Positions 1 to 6,767 are shown, numbered from the stretch's first letter. The stretch: DNA of 28,739 nt from an uncultured Oscillospiraceae bacterium (GCA_910587205.1 CAJULZ010000018.1:1-28739); one strand, 5' to 3'. Notes: a model not told the origin generated them from the letters alone. Numbers and translations: made by a program.

Positions 1-490
1 TCACCACGTTGTAGCCGCCCTTGCGCTTGGTTTTGAGAATTTCCAGCGCCTCGCCGGTGTAGCCCGGGGCGATGACGCCGTCGGACACCTCCAGGGCCAG
101 GAACCGGGCAGTGTCGGCGTCGCAGGTGTCGCTCAGCGCCGCCCAGTCGCCGAAGGAGCACAGCCGGTCCGCCCCCCGGGCGCGGATGTAGGCGCAGGCG
201 ATGGGGGACAGCTCGCCCTCAGGGGCGAAGTAGACGTGCCGCTCCACGTCGGACAGGGGCAGGCCTAGGGCAGCTCCGGCGGGGGAGACGTGCTTGAAGG
301 AGGCGGCGGCGGGCAGGCCGGTGGCTTTTTTGAGGGCTTTCACCAGCTGCCAGGAGTTCAGCGCGTCCATGAAGTTGATGTACCCCGGTTTGCCGTTCAG
401 GACCTCCAGGGGCAGCTCGCCGCCCTCCATGAAGATGCGGGCGGGCTTCTGATTGGGGTTGCAGCCGTATTTCAGTTCCAGTTCGGTCAT
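1..490 (-). CDS. Stand-alone AICAR transformylase, 3' end cut by window edge
   Basis: It transfers a formyl group from 10-formyl-THF to AICAR, the penultimate step of IMP synthesis. The 163 visible residues begin with KYGCNPNQ, the start of the PurH transformylase domain, followed by LNGKPGYINFMD and FKHVSPAG, where K66-H67 match the catalytic KH of the family. The N-terminal IMP cyclohydrolase (MGS-fold) domain of ordinary PurH is absent: the ATG at 490 opens directly into the transformylase. This matches the separate AICAR transformylase family of Clostridia and fits the separate PurO-type cyclohydrolase two genes upstream. The ribosome binding site AAAGGAGG lies inside the last codons of the preceding 64-aa gene, and that gene's TGA is one base before this ATG, so translation is probably coupled. 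The gene runs leftwards out of the window. Confidence 0.9.
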   Translation of the reverse strand, partial: MTELELKYGCNPNQKPARIFMEGGELPLEVLNGKPGYINFMDALNSWQLVKALKKATGLPAAASFKHVSPAGAALGLPLSDVERHVYFAPEGELSPIACAYIRARGADRLCSFGDWAALSDTCDADTARFLALEVSDGVIAPGYTGEALEILKTKRKGGYNVV

Positions 491-491
491 A

Positions 492-686
492 TCAGGTATC
501 TCCTCCTTTGTTGTCCTTACTGTGTTTGATGGCGTGTAAAATGCAGATACCCATGGCTAAAATGGGGAAAAGTACCCGAAAGCAGAGAAAACCATATCCA
601 TATAACTGGGGTATGTCGATATTTACATCTAAAACTAATCCTATGAACCATGCAGCCAATGTGGCGAGAACCGCTTTCCAGTACAT
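492..686 (-). CDS. Small two-helix membrane protein inside the purine operon
   Basis: This 64-aa protein is not recognised. It has two hydrophobic segments (about residues 5-22 and 32-54) joined by a short polar stretch (DVNIDIPQLYGYG) and ends in a hydrophilic tail, HSKDNKGGDT. The ATG at 686 follows an AAGGGGG ribosome binding site that overlaps the stop codon of the IMP cyclohydrolase gene, and its own last codons carry the ribosome binding site of the next gene. Both points support real translation. Its DNA is visibly richer in A+T than the flanking pur genes, which suggests a later insertion into the operon. A role in purine synthesis is not shown by the sequence. Confidence 0.65.
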   Translation of the reverse strand: MYWKAVLATLAAWFIGLVLDVNIDIPQLYGYGFLCFRVLFPILAMGICILHAIKHSKDNKGGDT

Positions 687-695
687 AAAGCCCCC

Positions 696-1400
696 TTACC
701 AGTGCTTGTTGATGATGGACGTCTCGTCCTCCCCGGTGGCCAGGTCGATATACCGCACGAACAGGGACACTTTATTGTCATCGTTCAGCGCCAGCCATAG
801 CTCGCCGGCCAGGGTCTCCGCATCGGGGGCGGTGATGGAGACCATCCGCGGCTCGCCCTCAAAGGAGTGCAGGGGGTTCCCGTCGCGCTCATAGGTGTGG
901 AGGAAGTGGCCCACCCCCGCCTTGGGGGCATCGTACTCATAAAAGTACCGGCAGGCGCAGGAAGGGTCCCCGTCCAGGCTCTTGAGGATGGACAGGTCAT
1001 AGGAGCCGTTGGGCTTCACCACGCCGGAAATACGGGGGGTGTAGTTGGGGGGGTCGGGCTCGAAAGTGCGGGTGTTCAGGGCGTGGCGGTAGCAGTGGCC
1101 CGCCAGGATATTGTCCCGGATGGTGTCGGTCTGATCGCCGTTGGTGACGATGGTGAGGCCATTGTCCATCCGCCGCACGGGGTGGTAGATAATGAGGGAG
1201 GGGTCGGTCATTTTGCTTTCGTCAAAGGCCTTCGTGCGAATGCCGTCCTCCGTCTCCTCAAAGATCCGGTTGCGGCTGTTCTCGCTGCGGCCCATGATGA
1301 AGTAGGCGATGACGGCGCTCTTGTTGTCGGCGGAGTGGCCCAGCAGAATGCCCCGGCCCGGGTAGGGATTGGACTGCAAATACTCGGTCATGTTGGTCAT
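696..1400 (-). CDS. purO: PurO-type IMP cyclohydrolase
   Basis: This 234-aa protein matches the IMP cyclohydrolase family PF07826 (archaeal PurO and bacterial relatives), which closes the ring of formyl-AICAR to give IMP. Segments typical of the family are the N-terminal NPYPGRGILLG, YFIMGRSENSRNR, and NYTPRISGVV. An in-frame extension reaches 1508, but the ATG at 1400 is chosen because AAAGGAG lies just upstream and the protein then starts as MTNMTEYLQSNPYPGRG, as relatives do. It lies 23 bp after purN and replaces the cyclohydrolase half of PurH. Family assignment is from remembered motifs. The functional call is strengthened by the neighbouring transformylase that lacks this domain. Confidence 0.85.
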   Translation of the reverse strand: MTNMTEYLQSNPYPGRGILLGHSADNKSAVIAYFIMGRSENSRNRIFEETEDGIRTKAFDESKMTDPSLIIYHPVRRMDNGLTIVTNGDQTDTIRDNILAGHCYRHALNTRTFEPDPPNYTPRISGVVKPNGSYDLSILKSLDGDPSCACRYFYEYDAPKAGVGHFLHTYERDGNPLHSFEGEPRMVSITAPDAETLAGELWLALNDDNKVSLFVRYIDLATGEDETSIINKHW

Positions 1401-1423
1401 ATCAAACACTCCTTTGTGGGATA

Positions 1424-2059
1424 TTACGGCAGGATATGGACGGTGCGGCCCTCTGCCCGTAGCCTGCCCTGGCAGAACAGGGACACGGCCTGGGGCAGAA
1501 TAACCCACTCCGCCTGTTCCATGATCCGGCGCTGGAGGGTTTCCGGGGTGTCGTCTGCCCGCACCTCTACCGCCTTTTGCAGCACAATGGGCCCACCGTC
1601 ACACTCCTCGCTGACGAAATGGACGGTGGCGCCGGACACCTTCACCCCGTATTCCAAGGCTTTTTCATGAACATGGAGCCCATAGTACCCCTCCCCGCAG
1701 AAGGAGGGGATGAGGGCGGGGTGAACGTTCAAAATAGCGTTGGGGTAGGCTTTTACCATCGCCTCCGTCAGAATGACCATGAATCCGGCCAGCACCACCA
1801 GGTCAATGTCCAGACGCTTCAGCTTGTCCACCAGGGCGGTGGTCATGGCCTGATTGTTCGGGTAATCCTTCCGGGCCACCACATAGCCGGGAATGCCCGC
1901 CTTCGCAGCCCGTTCCAAGGCGTAAGCCCCCGGTTTGGAGGCGATGACGGCGGCAATTTCTCCGTTGACCAGTTCACCCCGGTTTTGGGCGTCAATGAGG
2001 GCCTGCAAATTGGTGCCGCCGCCGGATACCAGCACGGCGATGCGCTTGACCGCGCTCAT
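1424..2059 (-). CDS. purN: Phosphoribosylglycinamide formyltransferase (PurN)
   Basis: It transfers the formyl group of 10-formyl-THF to glycinamide ribonucleotide, the third step of purine synthesis. The 211-aa product has the N-terminal nucleotide-binding loop VLVSGGGTNLQAL, the catalytic N111-x-H113 in NVHPALIPSF, and the catalytic D154 in EECDGGPI, all as in E. coli PurN. The length is normal for the family. The ATG overlaps the purM stop codon as ATGA, so the two are translationally coupled. Nothing looks broken. Confidence 0.97.
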   Translation of the reverse strand: MSAVKRIAVLVSGGGTNLQALIDAQNRGELVNGEIAAVIASKPGAYALERAAKAGIPGYVVARKDYPNNQAMTTALVDKLKRLDIDLVVLAGFMVILTEAMVKAYPNAILNVHPALIPSFCGEGYYGLHVHEKALEYGVKVSGATVHFVSEECDGGPIVLQKAVEVRADDTPETLQRRIMEQAEWVILPQAVSLFCQGRLRAEGRTVHILP

Positions 2060-3096
2060 AGGAGTTCCACGCCCCCGTCGCCGGGGACCACCTCACCAAT
2101 GACGCGGGCGCGCTGGCCCGCGCCGTCCAGCGCAGTGATGGCCTTGACCATGTCCTCCTTGTCTACGACGAGAACCATGCCGGTGCCCATGTTGAAGGTG
2201 TTGAACATATCCCGCTCGGGGATATCCCCTGTCTTTTGAAGCAGGGAGAAGATAGGGGGGATCTGGAGGGAGGACTTGTCAATCTTGGCGCTCAGGCCGC
2301 CGGGCAGGCAGCGGGGGATGTTTTCGTAAAACCCGCCGCCGGTGATGTGGCTGACGCCGTGGATCTGGGCAGCCTCCATGGCGGCCAGGACGGGCTTGAC
2401 ATAGATTTTGGTGGGGGAGAGAAGCTCATCACCCAGGGATCTGCCGTCCAACTCATCCAGGGGCTTGGACAGGTCGGCGCGTTCGATGTCGAACACTTTG
2501 CGCACCAGGGAGAAGCCGTTGGAATGCAGGCCGCTGGAGGGCAGGGCCAGGATCACGTCCCCCGGCTTTACCATGGAGGGGTCAATCATCTTCTCCTTAT
2601 CCACAATGCCCACAGCGAAGCCAGCCAGGTCATAATCGTTGGGATTCATCACGCCGGGGTGTTCGGCGGTCTCCCCGCCGATGAGGGCGCAGCCCGCCTG
2701 AACGCAGCCCTCCGCCACGCCGGACACCATAGACGCCACCTTTTCCGGGTCGTTTTTGCCGATGGCGATGTAGTCCAGGAAAAACAGGGGCTTGGCGCCG
2801 CAGCAGATGATGTCGTTGACGCACATGGCCACGCAGTCGATGCCGATGGTATTGTGCTTGCCCATGAGCTGGGCCACGCGGATTTTGGTACCCACGCCGT
2901 CGGTACCGGACACCAGGATGGGCTCCTTCATGTCGGATACGTCGGGGGAAAACAGTCCGCCGAAGCCGCCGATACCGCTGACCACACCGGGGATCATGGT
3001 GCGCTCCACGTGCTTTTTCATGAGCTGTACGCCCTTGTACCCGGCTTCAATGTCCACGCCGGCGGCGGCGTAGGATTCGGAATGGGAGTTATTCAT
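2056..3096 (-). CDS. purM: Phosphoribosylformylglycinamidine cyclo-ligase (AIR synthetase)
   Basis: It uses ATP to close FGAM into aminoimidazole ribonucleotide. The 346-aa protein shows the PurM pattern: YAAAGVDIEAG near the N-terminus, the ATP-binding stretch VSGTDGVGTKIRVA, GIDCVAMCVNDI, LIGGETAEHPG, and HITGGGFYENIPR. The ATG at 3096 is preferred over an upstream GTG at 3123 because GGAGGGGG lies about 9 bases before it. This ATG overlaps the stop codon of the DUF3795 gene (ATGA), and the gene's own stop overlaps the purN start in the same way, so three genes are coupled in a row. Confidence 0.97.
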   Translation of the reverse strand: MNNSHSESYAAAGVDIEAGYKGVQLMKKHVERTMIPGVVSGIGGFGGLFSPDVSDMKEPILVSGTDGVGTKIRVAQLMGKHNTIGIDCVAMCVNDIICCGAKPLFFLDYIAIGKNDPEKVASMVSGVAEGCVQAGCALIGGETAEHPGVMNPNDYDLAGFAVGIVDKEKMIDPSMVKPGDVILALPSSGLHSNGFSLVRKVFDIERADLSKPLDELDGRSLGDELLSPTKIYVKPVLAAMEAAQIHGVSHITGGGFYENIPRCLPGGLSAKIDKSSLQIPPIFSLLQKTGDIPERDMFNTFNMGTGMVLVVDKEDMVKAITALDGAGQRARVIGEVVPGDGGVELL

Positions 3097-3359
3097 GCTT
3101 CCAACCCCCTCCAACGTTTGCACTGCTCGATGCGCTTGCCGCCGTCGCCTTGCTGTTCATCGTAGGCGAACTGATTCAAAAGTTGGCAGGGGAAAGCCTC
3201 GCACTGGCCGCAGTGGACGTGCTTTTTGCCCTCGGTACAGGATTTTACTGGGCAACTTTCCCCCCAGAAGGGCTTTTCGATGTTGACACAGCCGGTGCAG
3301 CCCATCTGCTCACGATAGATGCATTCGCCGCACAGGATGCCGCATCTTGACTCAACCAT
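3093..3359 (-). CDS. DUF3795-like cysteine-rich protein
   Basis: An 88-aa protein with ten cysteines in the arrangement CGILCGEC, CTGC, SCPVKSC, CGQC and FPC, which matches DUF3795 (PF12675), a family of unknown function thought to bind metal. It lies between purF and purM, with AAAAAGGAG before the ATG and a 4-base overlap with purM, so it is a translated member of the operon. The cysteine pattern would suit zinc or an iron-sulfur cluster. The neighbouring PurF keeps the four cysteines of a cluster, but any link between the two is only suggested by position. Confidence 0.8.
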   Translation of the reverse strand: MVESRCGILCGECIYREQMGCTGCVNIEKPFWGESCPVKSCTEGKKHVHCGQCEAFPCQLLNQFAYDEQQGDGGKRIEQCKRWRGLEA

Positions 3360-3379
3360 GTTGTCTGTCTCCTTTTTGC

Positions 3380-4798
3380 TTATTCTTTGCCGGTCCAGCA
3401 GTAGGTGCAGATCTTATCCTTCTCAATGCCGATGGCCTCCAGCAGCCCGTCCAGGGACTGGTAGCCCAGGGAATCGAAGCCCAGCTTCTCGCAGATGGAT
3501 TTCAGCAGGCACTGGCCCCGCTGGGTGGTGGAATCGGAATACTCCTCCAGGTGGGCCTGGCCCTCATCGCCCTCCAGCTCCTGGACGATGCGCCGGGCCA
3601 GTAACTCCATAGAGGAGTTGCTTCGGGAGAAATTGAGGTATTTGCAGCCGTACATGATGGGGGGACAGGCGGAACGCATGTGTACTTCTTTGGCCCCTGC
3701 GCCGTACAGGAAGTCCACCGTTTCCCGGAGCTGGGTGCCTCGAACAATGGAATCATCCACAAAAAGCAGCTTTTTGCCCTGGATCAGCTCGGGAACAGGA
3801 ATCTGTTTCATTTTGGCTACTTGGTTGCGCACGTCCTGGCTGGCGGGCATGAAGGAGCGGGGCCACGTGGGGGTATATTTCACGAAGGGCCGGGCAAAGG
3901 GCTTGCCGCTGCGATTGGCGTAACCGATGGCGTGGGGCACGCCGGAATCGGGTACGCCCGCCACCCAGTCCACGTCGGGCAGGGTGCCCGCCTCCTTCTC
4001 CCGCTGGGCCATAATCTCGCCGTTGCGGCAGCGCATGACCTCCACGTTCATCCCTTCGTAGTTGGAGTTGGGATAGCCGTAGTAGGTCCATAAAAAGGCG
4101 CAGATGCGCATTTTGTCCCCGGCGGGGGCTAGGGTTTCCCACCCATCTGGGGTGACGCGGACGATCTCGCCGGGGCCCAGCTCATAGGCGTTGGCATAGC
4201 CCAGCTTGGTGCAGGCGAAGGATTCAAAGGACACGCAGCAACCCTCGTTATTTTGGCCGATGAGGACCGGCAGGCGGCCCAGCCGGTCCCGGGCGGCTAC
4301 AATGCCCTCGGAGGTGAGAATGAGGATGGTGGACGAGCCGTCAATGACCTCCTGGGCATGCCGGATGCCCTCAATGAGGGAGCCCTTCTGGTTGATGAGG
4401 GCGGCGGTGAGCTCGGTGGAATTCACCTTGCCGGAGCTCATAGCCATAAACTGGCGGCCGCCGTTGAAATATTCCTCCACCAGCTCCTCGGCGTTGTTGA
4501 TGATACCCACGGTAGAGATGGCGTACAAGCCCAGATGGGAGCGCACCAGCAGGGGCTGTGGGTCGGTGTCGCTGATGCAGCCGATCCCCGCGTGGCCATG
4601 AAATTCCGCCAGATCCTTCTCAAACTTGGTGCGGAATGGGGTGTTCTCAATGGAGTGGATCTGCCGCTGGAAGCCGTCCTGCGCGTCATAGATAATCATA
4701 CCGCCCCGGCGGGTGCCCAGGTGGGAGTGGTAATCCACGCCGAAGAAAATGTCAAGGGTTACGTCGTGCTGAGAGATCGCGCCAAAAAAACCGCCCAT
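3380..4798 (-). CDS. purF: Amidophosphoribosyltransferase-like PurF with a degenerate glutaminase site
   Basis: PurF makes phosphoribosylamine from PRPP, normally with ammonia released from glutamine by its N-terminal domain. The 472-aa protein has the phosphoribosyltransferase half in good order: PRPP loop VDDSIVRGTQ at 347-356 and GVPDSG at 281-286. Cysteines C233, C385, C464 and C467 fall where the 4Fe-4S ligands of B. subtilis PurF lie. The glutaminase half is not in order. The protein starts MGGFFG, where active enzymes expose CGVFG, so the nucleophile is Gly. The arginine motif GHVRYxT is replaced by GIGCISDT, the HNG motif by TVG (96-98), and the SDTE aspartate by NSTE (126-129). It may therefore use free ammonia or a partner glutaminase. 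AATAAGGAGG precedes the ATG at 4798, and no upstream Cys-containing start is seen. Confidence 0.93.
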   Translation of the reverse strand: MGGFFGAISQHDVTLDIFFGVDYHSHLGTRRGGMIIYDAQDGFQRQIHSIENTPFRTKFEKDLAEFHGHAGIGCISDTDPQPLLVRSHLGLYAISTVGIINNAEELVEEYFNGGRQFMAMSSGKVNSTELTAALINQKGSLIEGIRHAQEVIDGSSTILILTSEGIVAARDRLGRLPVLIGQNNEGCCVSFESFACTKLGYANAYELGPGEIVRVTPDGWETLAPAGDKMRICAFLWTYYGYPNSNYEGMNVEVMRCRNGEIMAQREKEAGTLPDVDWVAGVPDSGVPHAIGYANRSGKPFARPFVKYTPTWPRSFMPASQDVRNQVAKMKQIPVPELIQGKKLLFVDDSIVRGTQLRETVDFLYGAGAKEVHMRSACPPIMYGCKYLNFSRSNSSMELLARRIVQELEGDEGQAHLEEYSDSTTQRGQCLLKSICEKLGFDSLGYQSLDGLLEAIGIEKDKICTYCWTGKE

Positions 4799-4810
4799 GT
4801 GTGAGCCTCC

Positions 4811-4957
4811 TTATTTCTTACGCCTGCGCCGGAAAAACCAGATGAGCGCGCCAACCGCCGCCACGATCAAAAGCAGAATGAGAATAAAACCAATTGGATC
4901 GCCCCCCACAAGAATGGCGGTGGGGCCGTCCTGTCCGCCGATGATGCCCACATCCAT
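4811..4957 (-). CDS. 48-aa membrane peptide with a GIIGGxDGPTAI motif
   Basis: A short reading frame lies in the gap between purC and purF. It begins MDVGIIGGQDGPTAILVGG, followed by one hydrophobic helix (about residues 20-42) and a basic end, RRRRKK, which suggests a single-pass protein with the tail in the cytoplasm. The motif GIIGGxDGPTAI recalls a conserved stretch of the beta subunit of sodium-translocating decarboxylases (OadB/GcdB/MmdB). Here it stands alone without the other helices. The ATG comes 3 bases after the purC stop with only a weak ribosome binding site, so coupled translation is likely. The stop is 12 bases before the purF ATG and the purF ribosome binding site overlaps it. 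Function is unknown. Confidence 0.6.
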   Translation of the reverse strand: MDVGIIGGQDGPTAILVGGDPIGFILILLLIVAAVGALIWFFRRRRKK

Positions 4958-4960
4958 GGC

Positions 4961-5674
4961 TTACTTGCCCATCAGGCGGCGGCTCATCTCCTGGTAAGCG
5001 CCTTCTACGTTGCCCAGATCCCGGCGGAACCGGTCCTTGTCCAGCTTTTCGCCCGTCTTGGAATCCCAGAAACGGCAAGTATCCGGGCTGATCTCGTCCG
5101 CAAGTACGATGGTTCCGTCGGCGGTCTTGCCGAACTCCAGCTTGAAGTCCACCAGAGTGACGCCGCAGGCCAGCAGCTCCGCCTTGAGAAAGTCGTTGAC
5201 CTGGAAGGCGTATTTCTTGATGAGCTCGATTTCCTCCCAGGTGGCCAGCTTCAGCGCCACGGCGTGGTGGTCGTTGATGAGGGGATCGTGGAGGTCGTCG
5301 TTCTTGTAGGAGAACTCCACAGTGGGCGCGTCAAAGACGACGCCCTCCTCCACGCCGTACCGCTTGGCGAAGGATCCGGCGGAAATGTTGCGTACAATGA
5401 CCTCCAGAGGGACGATGTCTACTTTCTTTACAGCGGTCTCCCGCTCGGACAGTTCCTCCACGAAATGGGTGGGCACGCCCACCTTCTCCAGCTGCCGCAT
5501 GAGGAAGTTGGTCATTTGGTTGTTAATGGCTCCCTTGCCGGTGATGGTACCTTTTTTCAGGCCGTCAAAGGCAGTGGCGTCGTCTTTGTAAGAGACGATG
5601 ACCACATTGGGGTCCTCGGTGGAAAATACCTTTTTGGCTTTGCCCTCGTAGAGCTGTTCGATCTTGTTCATCAT
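4961..5674 (-). CDS. purC: SAICAR synthetase (PurC)
   Basis: It joins aspartate to CAIR using ATP. The 237-aa product shows the family signatures LYEGKAKKVF at the N-terminus, VPLEVIVRNISAGSFAKRYG, LVDFKLEFG, and the C-terminal EISPDTCRFWD. A longer in-frame reading frame reaches 5767, but that part overlaps the upstream membrane gene and lacks family similarity. Two adjacent ATGs at 5674 and 5671 follow AGAAGGAA. The second has the better spacing, so the true start may be one codon later. It lies 13 bp after the 126-aa membrane gene. Confidence 0.97.
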   Translation of the reverse strand: MMNKIEQLYEGKAKKVFSTEDPNVVIVSYKDDATAFDGLKKGTITGKGAINNQMTNFLMRQLEKVGVPTHFVEELSERETAVKKVDIVPLEVIVRNISAGSFAKRYGVEEGVVFDAPTVEFSYKNDDLHDPLINDHHAVALKLATWEEIELIKKYAFQVNDFLKAELLACGVTLVDFKLEFGKTADGTIVLADEISPDTCRFWDSKTGEKLDKDRFRRDLGNVEGAYQEMSRRLMGK

Positions 5675-5687
5675 GGTTCCTTCTTTC

Positions 5688-6068
5688 TCAAGAGTTGTTA
5701 TGGTGGAAAATGGCGCAGAAAGTGCCGAAAGCACACGAAAATACAAAAAACGCAGAGGCCGCTTCAACCATCAGAGCAAAGCCGCCGCCACCGCTCAGGG
5801 AGGTCTCTGCCCGGTGGATGGAGCGGTACATGGAATCAGGGGTGGGGAGGAGCTGCAAAAAGAGAAGCGCGGACGGGAGCCAGATCAGAAACGCGGCAAG
5901 GCGGCGCCCTGTTCCGCCGCGGGTGAAGAACAAGGCCATGACGGCCGCGAAAACTGCTGCTGCGGCGTTGTTGACGGCCACAACGGCAAGGTATACATAG
6001 GTCAGGCAGTAGTGCCGGAGGGCGGACAGCGCGCCCAAGCCCACCCCCGTAAGGACGGTACGCCTCAC
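5688..6068 (-). CDS. Three-helix membrane protein between purE and purC
   Basis: A 126-aa hydrophobic protein that I do not recognise. Likely membrane segments are about residues 23-50, 58-76 and 97-121, with a basic cytoplasmic-looking loop (TRGGTGRR) between the first two. The start is taken as GTG at 6068, five bases after the purE stop, with no strong ribosome binding site, so coupling to purE is probable. The position is where many operons carry purK, but the sequence has nothing in common with an ATP-grasp enzyme. Intact length and in-operon position support a real gene. Confidence 0.6.
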   Translation of the reverse strand: MRRTVLTGVGLGALSALRHYCLTYVYLAVVAVNNAAAAVFAAVMALFFTRGGTGRRLAAFLIWLPSALLFLQLLPTPDSMYRSIHRAETSLSGGGGFALMVEAASAFFVFSCAFGTFCAIFHHNNS

Positions 6069-6073
6069 AGAAG

Positions 6074-6565
6074 TCAGCCTAGCTCTGCCTGGAGCCTGGC
6101 CTCCTTCTCGGCAATTTGGACGGCCATCTTCTCCCGCGCCCTGTCCAGCTTGGCGGCCAGTTCGTCATCGGATACCGCCAGGATCTGGGCGGCCAGCACG
6201 GCGGCGTTTTTGGCGCCGTTAATGGCCACAGTGGCTACGGGGATGCCGCTGGGCATCTGGACAGTGGCCAGCAGGGCGTCCAGCCCGTCCATGGCCCCGC
6301 CCTTCATGGGTATGCCGATGACGGGCAGGGTGGAGTTCCCCGCGAAGGCTCCCGCCAAGTGGGCGGCCATGCCCGCCGCGCAGATGAGCACGCCGAAGCC
6401 GCTTTTCCGGGCGTTTTTGGCGAAGTCCGCAGCAGCGGCGGGGGTGCGGTGGGCGCTCAAAATATGGGCCTCGTAGGGAAGGCCGAACTCCCGGAGCTGG
6501 GCGCAGGCTCCCTCGACCACCGGCCAGTCGGAATCGGAGCCCATAATAACGGCGACTTTTTTCAT
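6074..6565 (-). CDS. purE: Phosphoribosylaminoimidazole carboxylase catalytic subunit (PurE)
   Basis: A 163-aa class I type PurE, which interconverts N5-CAIR and CAIR. It shows MGSDSDWPVV (carboxylate and phosphate binding), ILSAHRTP with the key histidine, the loop LICAAGMAAHLAG, and QMPSGIPVATVAING. The ATG at 6565 follows AAGGAGG. Class I enzymes need PurK, and no purK is in this window, so it is either elsewhere or dispensable. It is the first enzyme gene after the leader and promoter at 6739-6767. Confidence 0.97.
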   Translation of the reverse strand: MKKVAVIMGSDSDWPVVEGACAQLREFGLPYEAHILSAHRTPAAAADFAKNARKSGFGVLICAAGMAAHLAGAFAGNSTLPVIGIPMKGGAMDGLDALLATVQMPSGIPVATVAINGAKNAAVLAAQILAVSDDELAAKLDRAREKMAVQIAEKEARLQAELG

Positions 6566-6585
6566 AATAAGCCCTCCTTATCCTC

Positions 6586-6630
6586 AAAAACAAAACAAAC
6601 AGGCCGCCGCATGGCACGGCGGGCCTGTTT
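6586..6630 (-). terminator. Hairpin with T-rich tail in the purE leader, probable attenuator
   Basis: Read on the minus strand, AAACAGGCC pairs with GGCCTGTTT, extended by GCCG/CGGC with one bulged C and a 7-base loop, and is followed by GTTTTGTTTTTG. This is an intrinsic terminator. It lies 20 bases before the purE ATG with no room for a promoter after it, so the operon must be read through it. That makes it a likely attenuator. Confidence 0.75.
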
Positions 6631-6634
6631 TGAC

Positions 6635-6706
6635 TTAGTTGGAATATTTGGACACAATGGTGCCGCAGAAAGAGAGTTCGGGGCGGAGATGTGCGGAACG
6701 CTCCAT
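6635..6706 (-). CDS. Candidate 23-aa leader peptide of the purine operon
   Basis: A reading frame of 23 codons starts with ATG at 6706 behind a GAGGTG ribosome binding site and ends TAA at 6635, four bases before the attenuator hairpin. The peptide begins MERSAHLRPELS and ends SKYSN. It overlaps by one base a 4-codon frame just upstream (ATG AGG TGT CTG TAA). Its place between promoter and terminator is that of a regulatory leader peptide. No run of a single amino acid betrays a sensed metabolite, and expression is not proven. Confidence 0.45.
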   Translation of the reverse strand: MERSAHLRPELSFCGTIVSKYSN

Positions 6707-6738
6707 TACAGACACCTCATTTTAAAAAATTCAATCCT

Positions 6739-6767
6739 ATTTTATCGAAAATGGGCGCACAAATCAA
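6739..6767 (-). promoter_or_regulatory. Sigma-A promoter of the purine operon
   Basis: On the minus strand TTGATT (6762-6767) and TAAAAT (6739-6744) are separated by exactly 17 bases. Transcription would start near 6732, giving a leader of about 165 bases before purE. An inverted repeat CGAAAAT/ATTTTCG (6746-6752 and 6779-6785) straddles the -35 box and could be an operator. The rest of the 6566-6847 gap holds the leader peptide and the attenuator, and I see nothing else in it. Confidence 0.75.

Noticed and set aside
6566..6732. Purine (guanine) riboswitch before purE
   Set aside because: I looked for the conserved junction and loop sequences of the purine riboswitch and do not see them. The leader has a short frame and a terminator instead.
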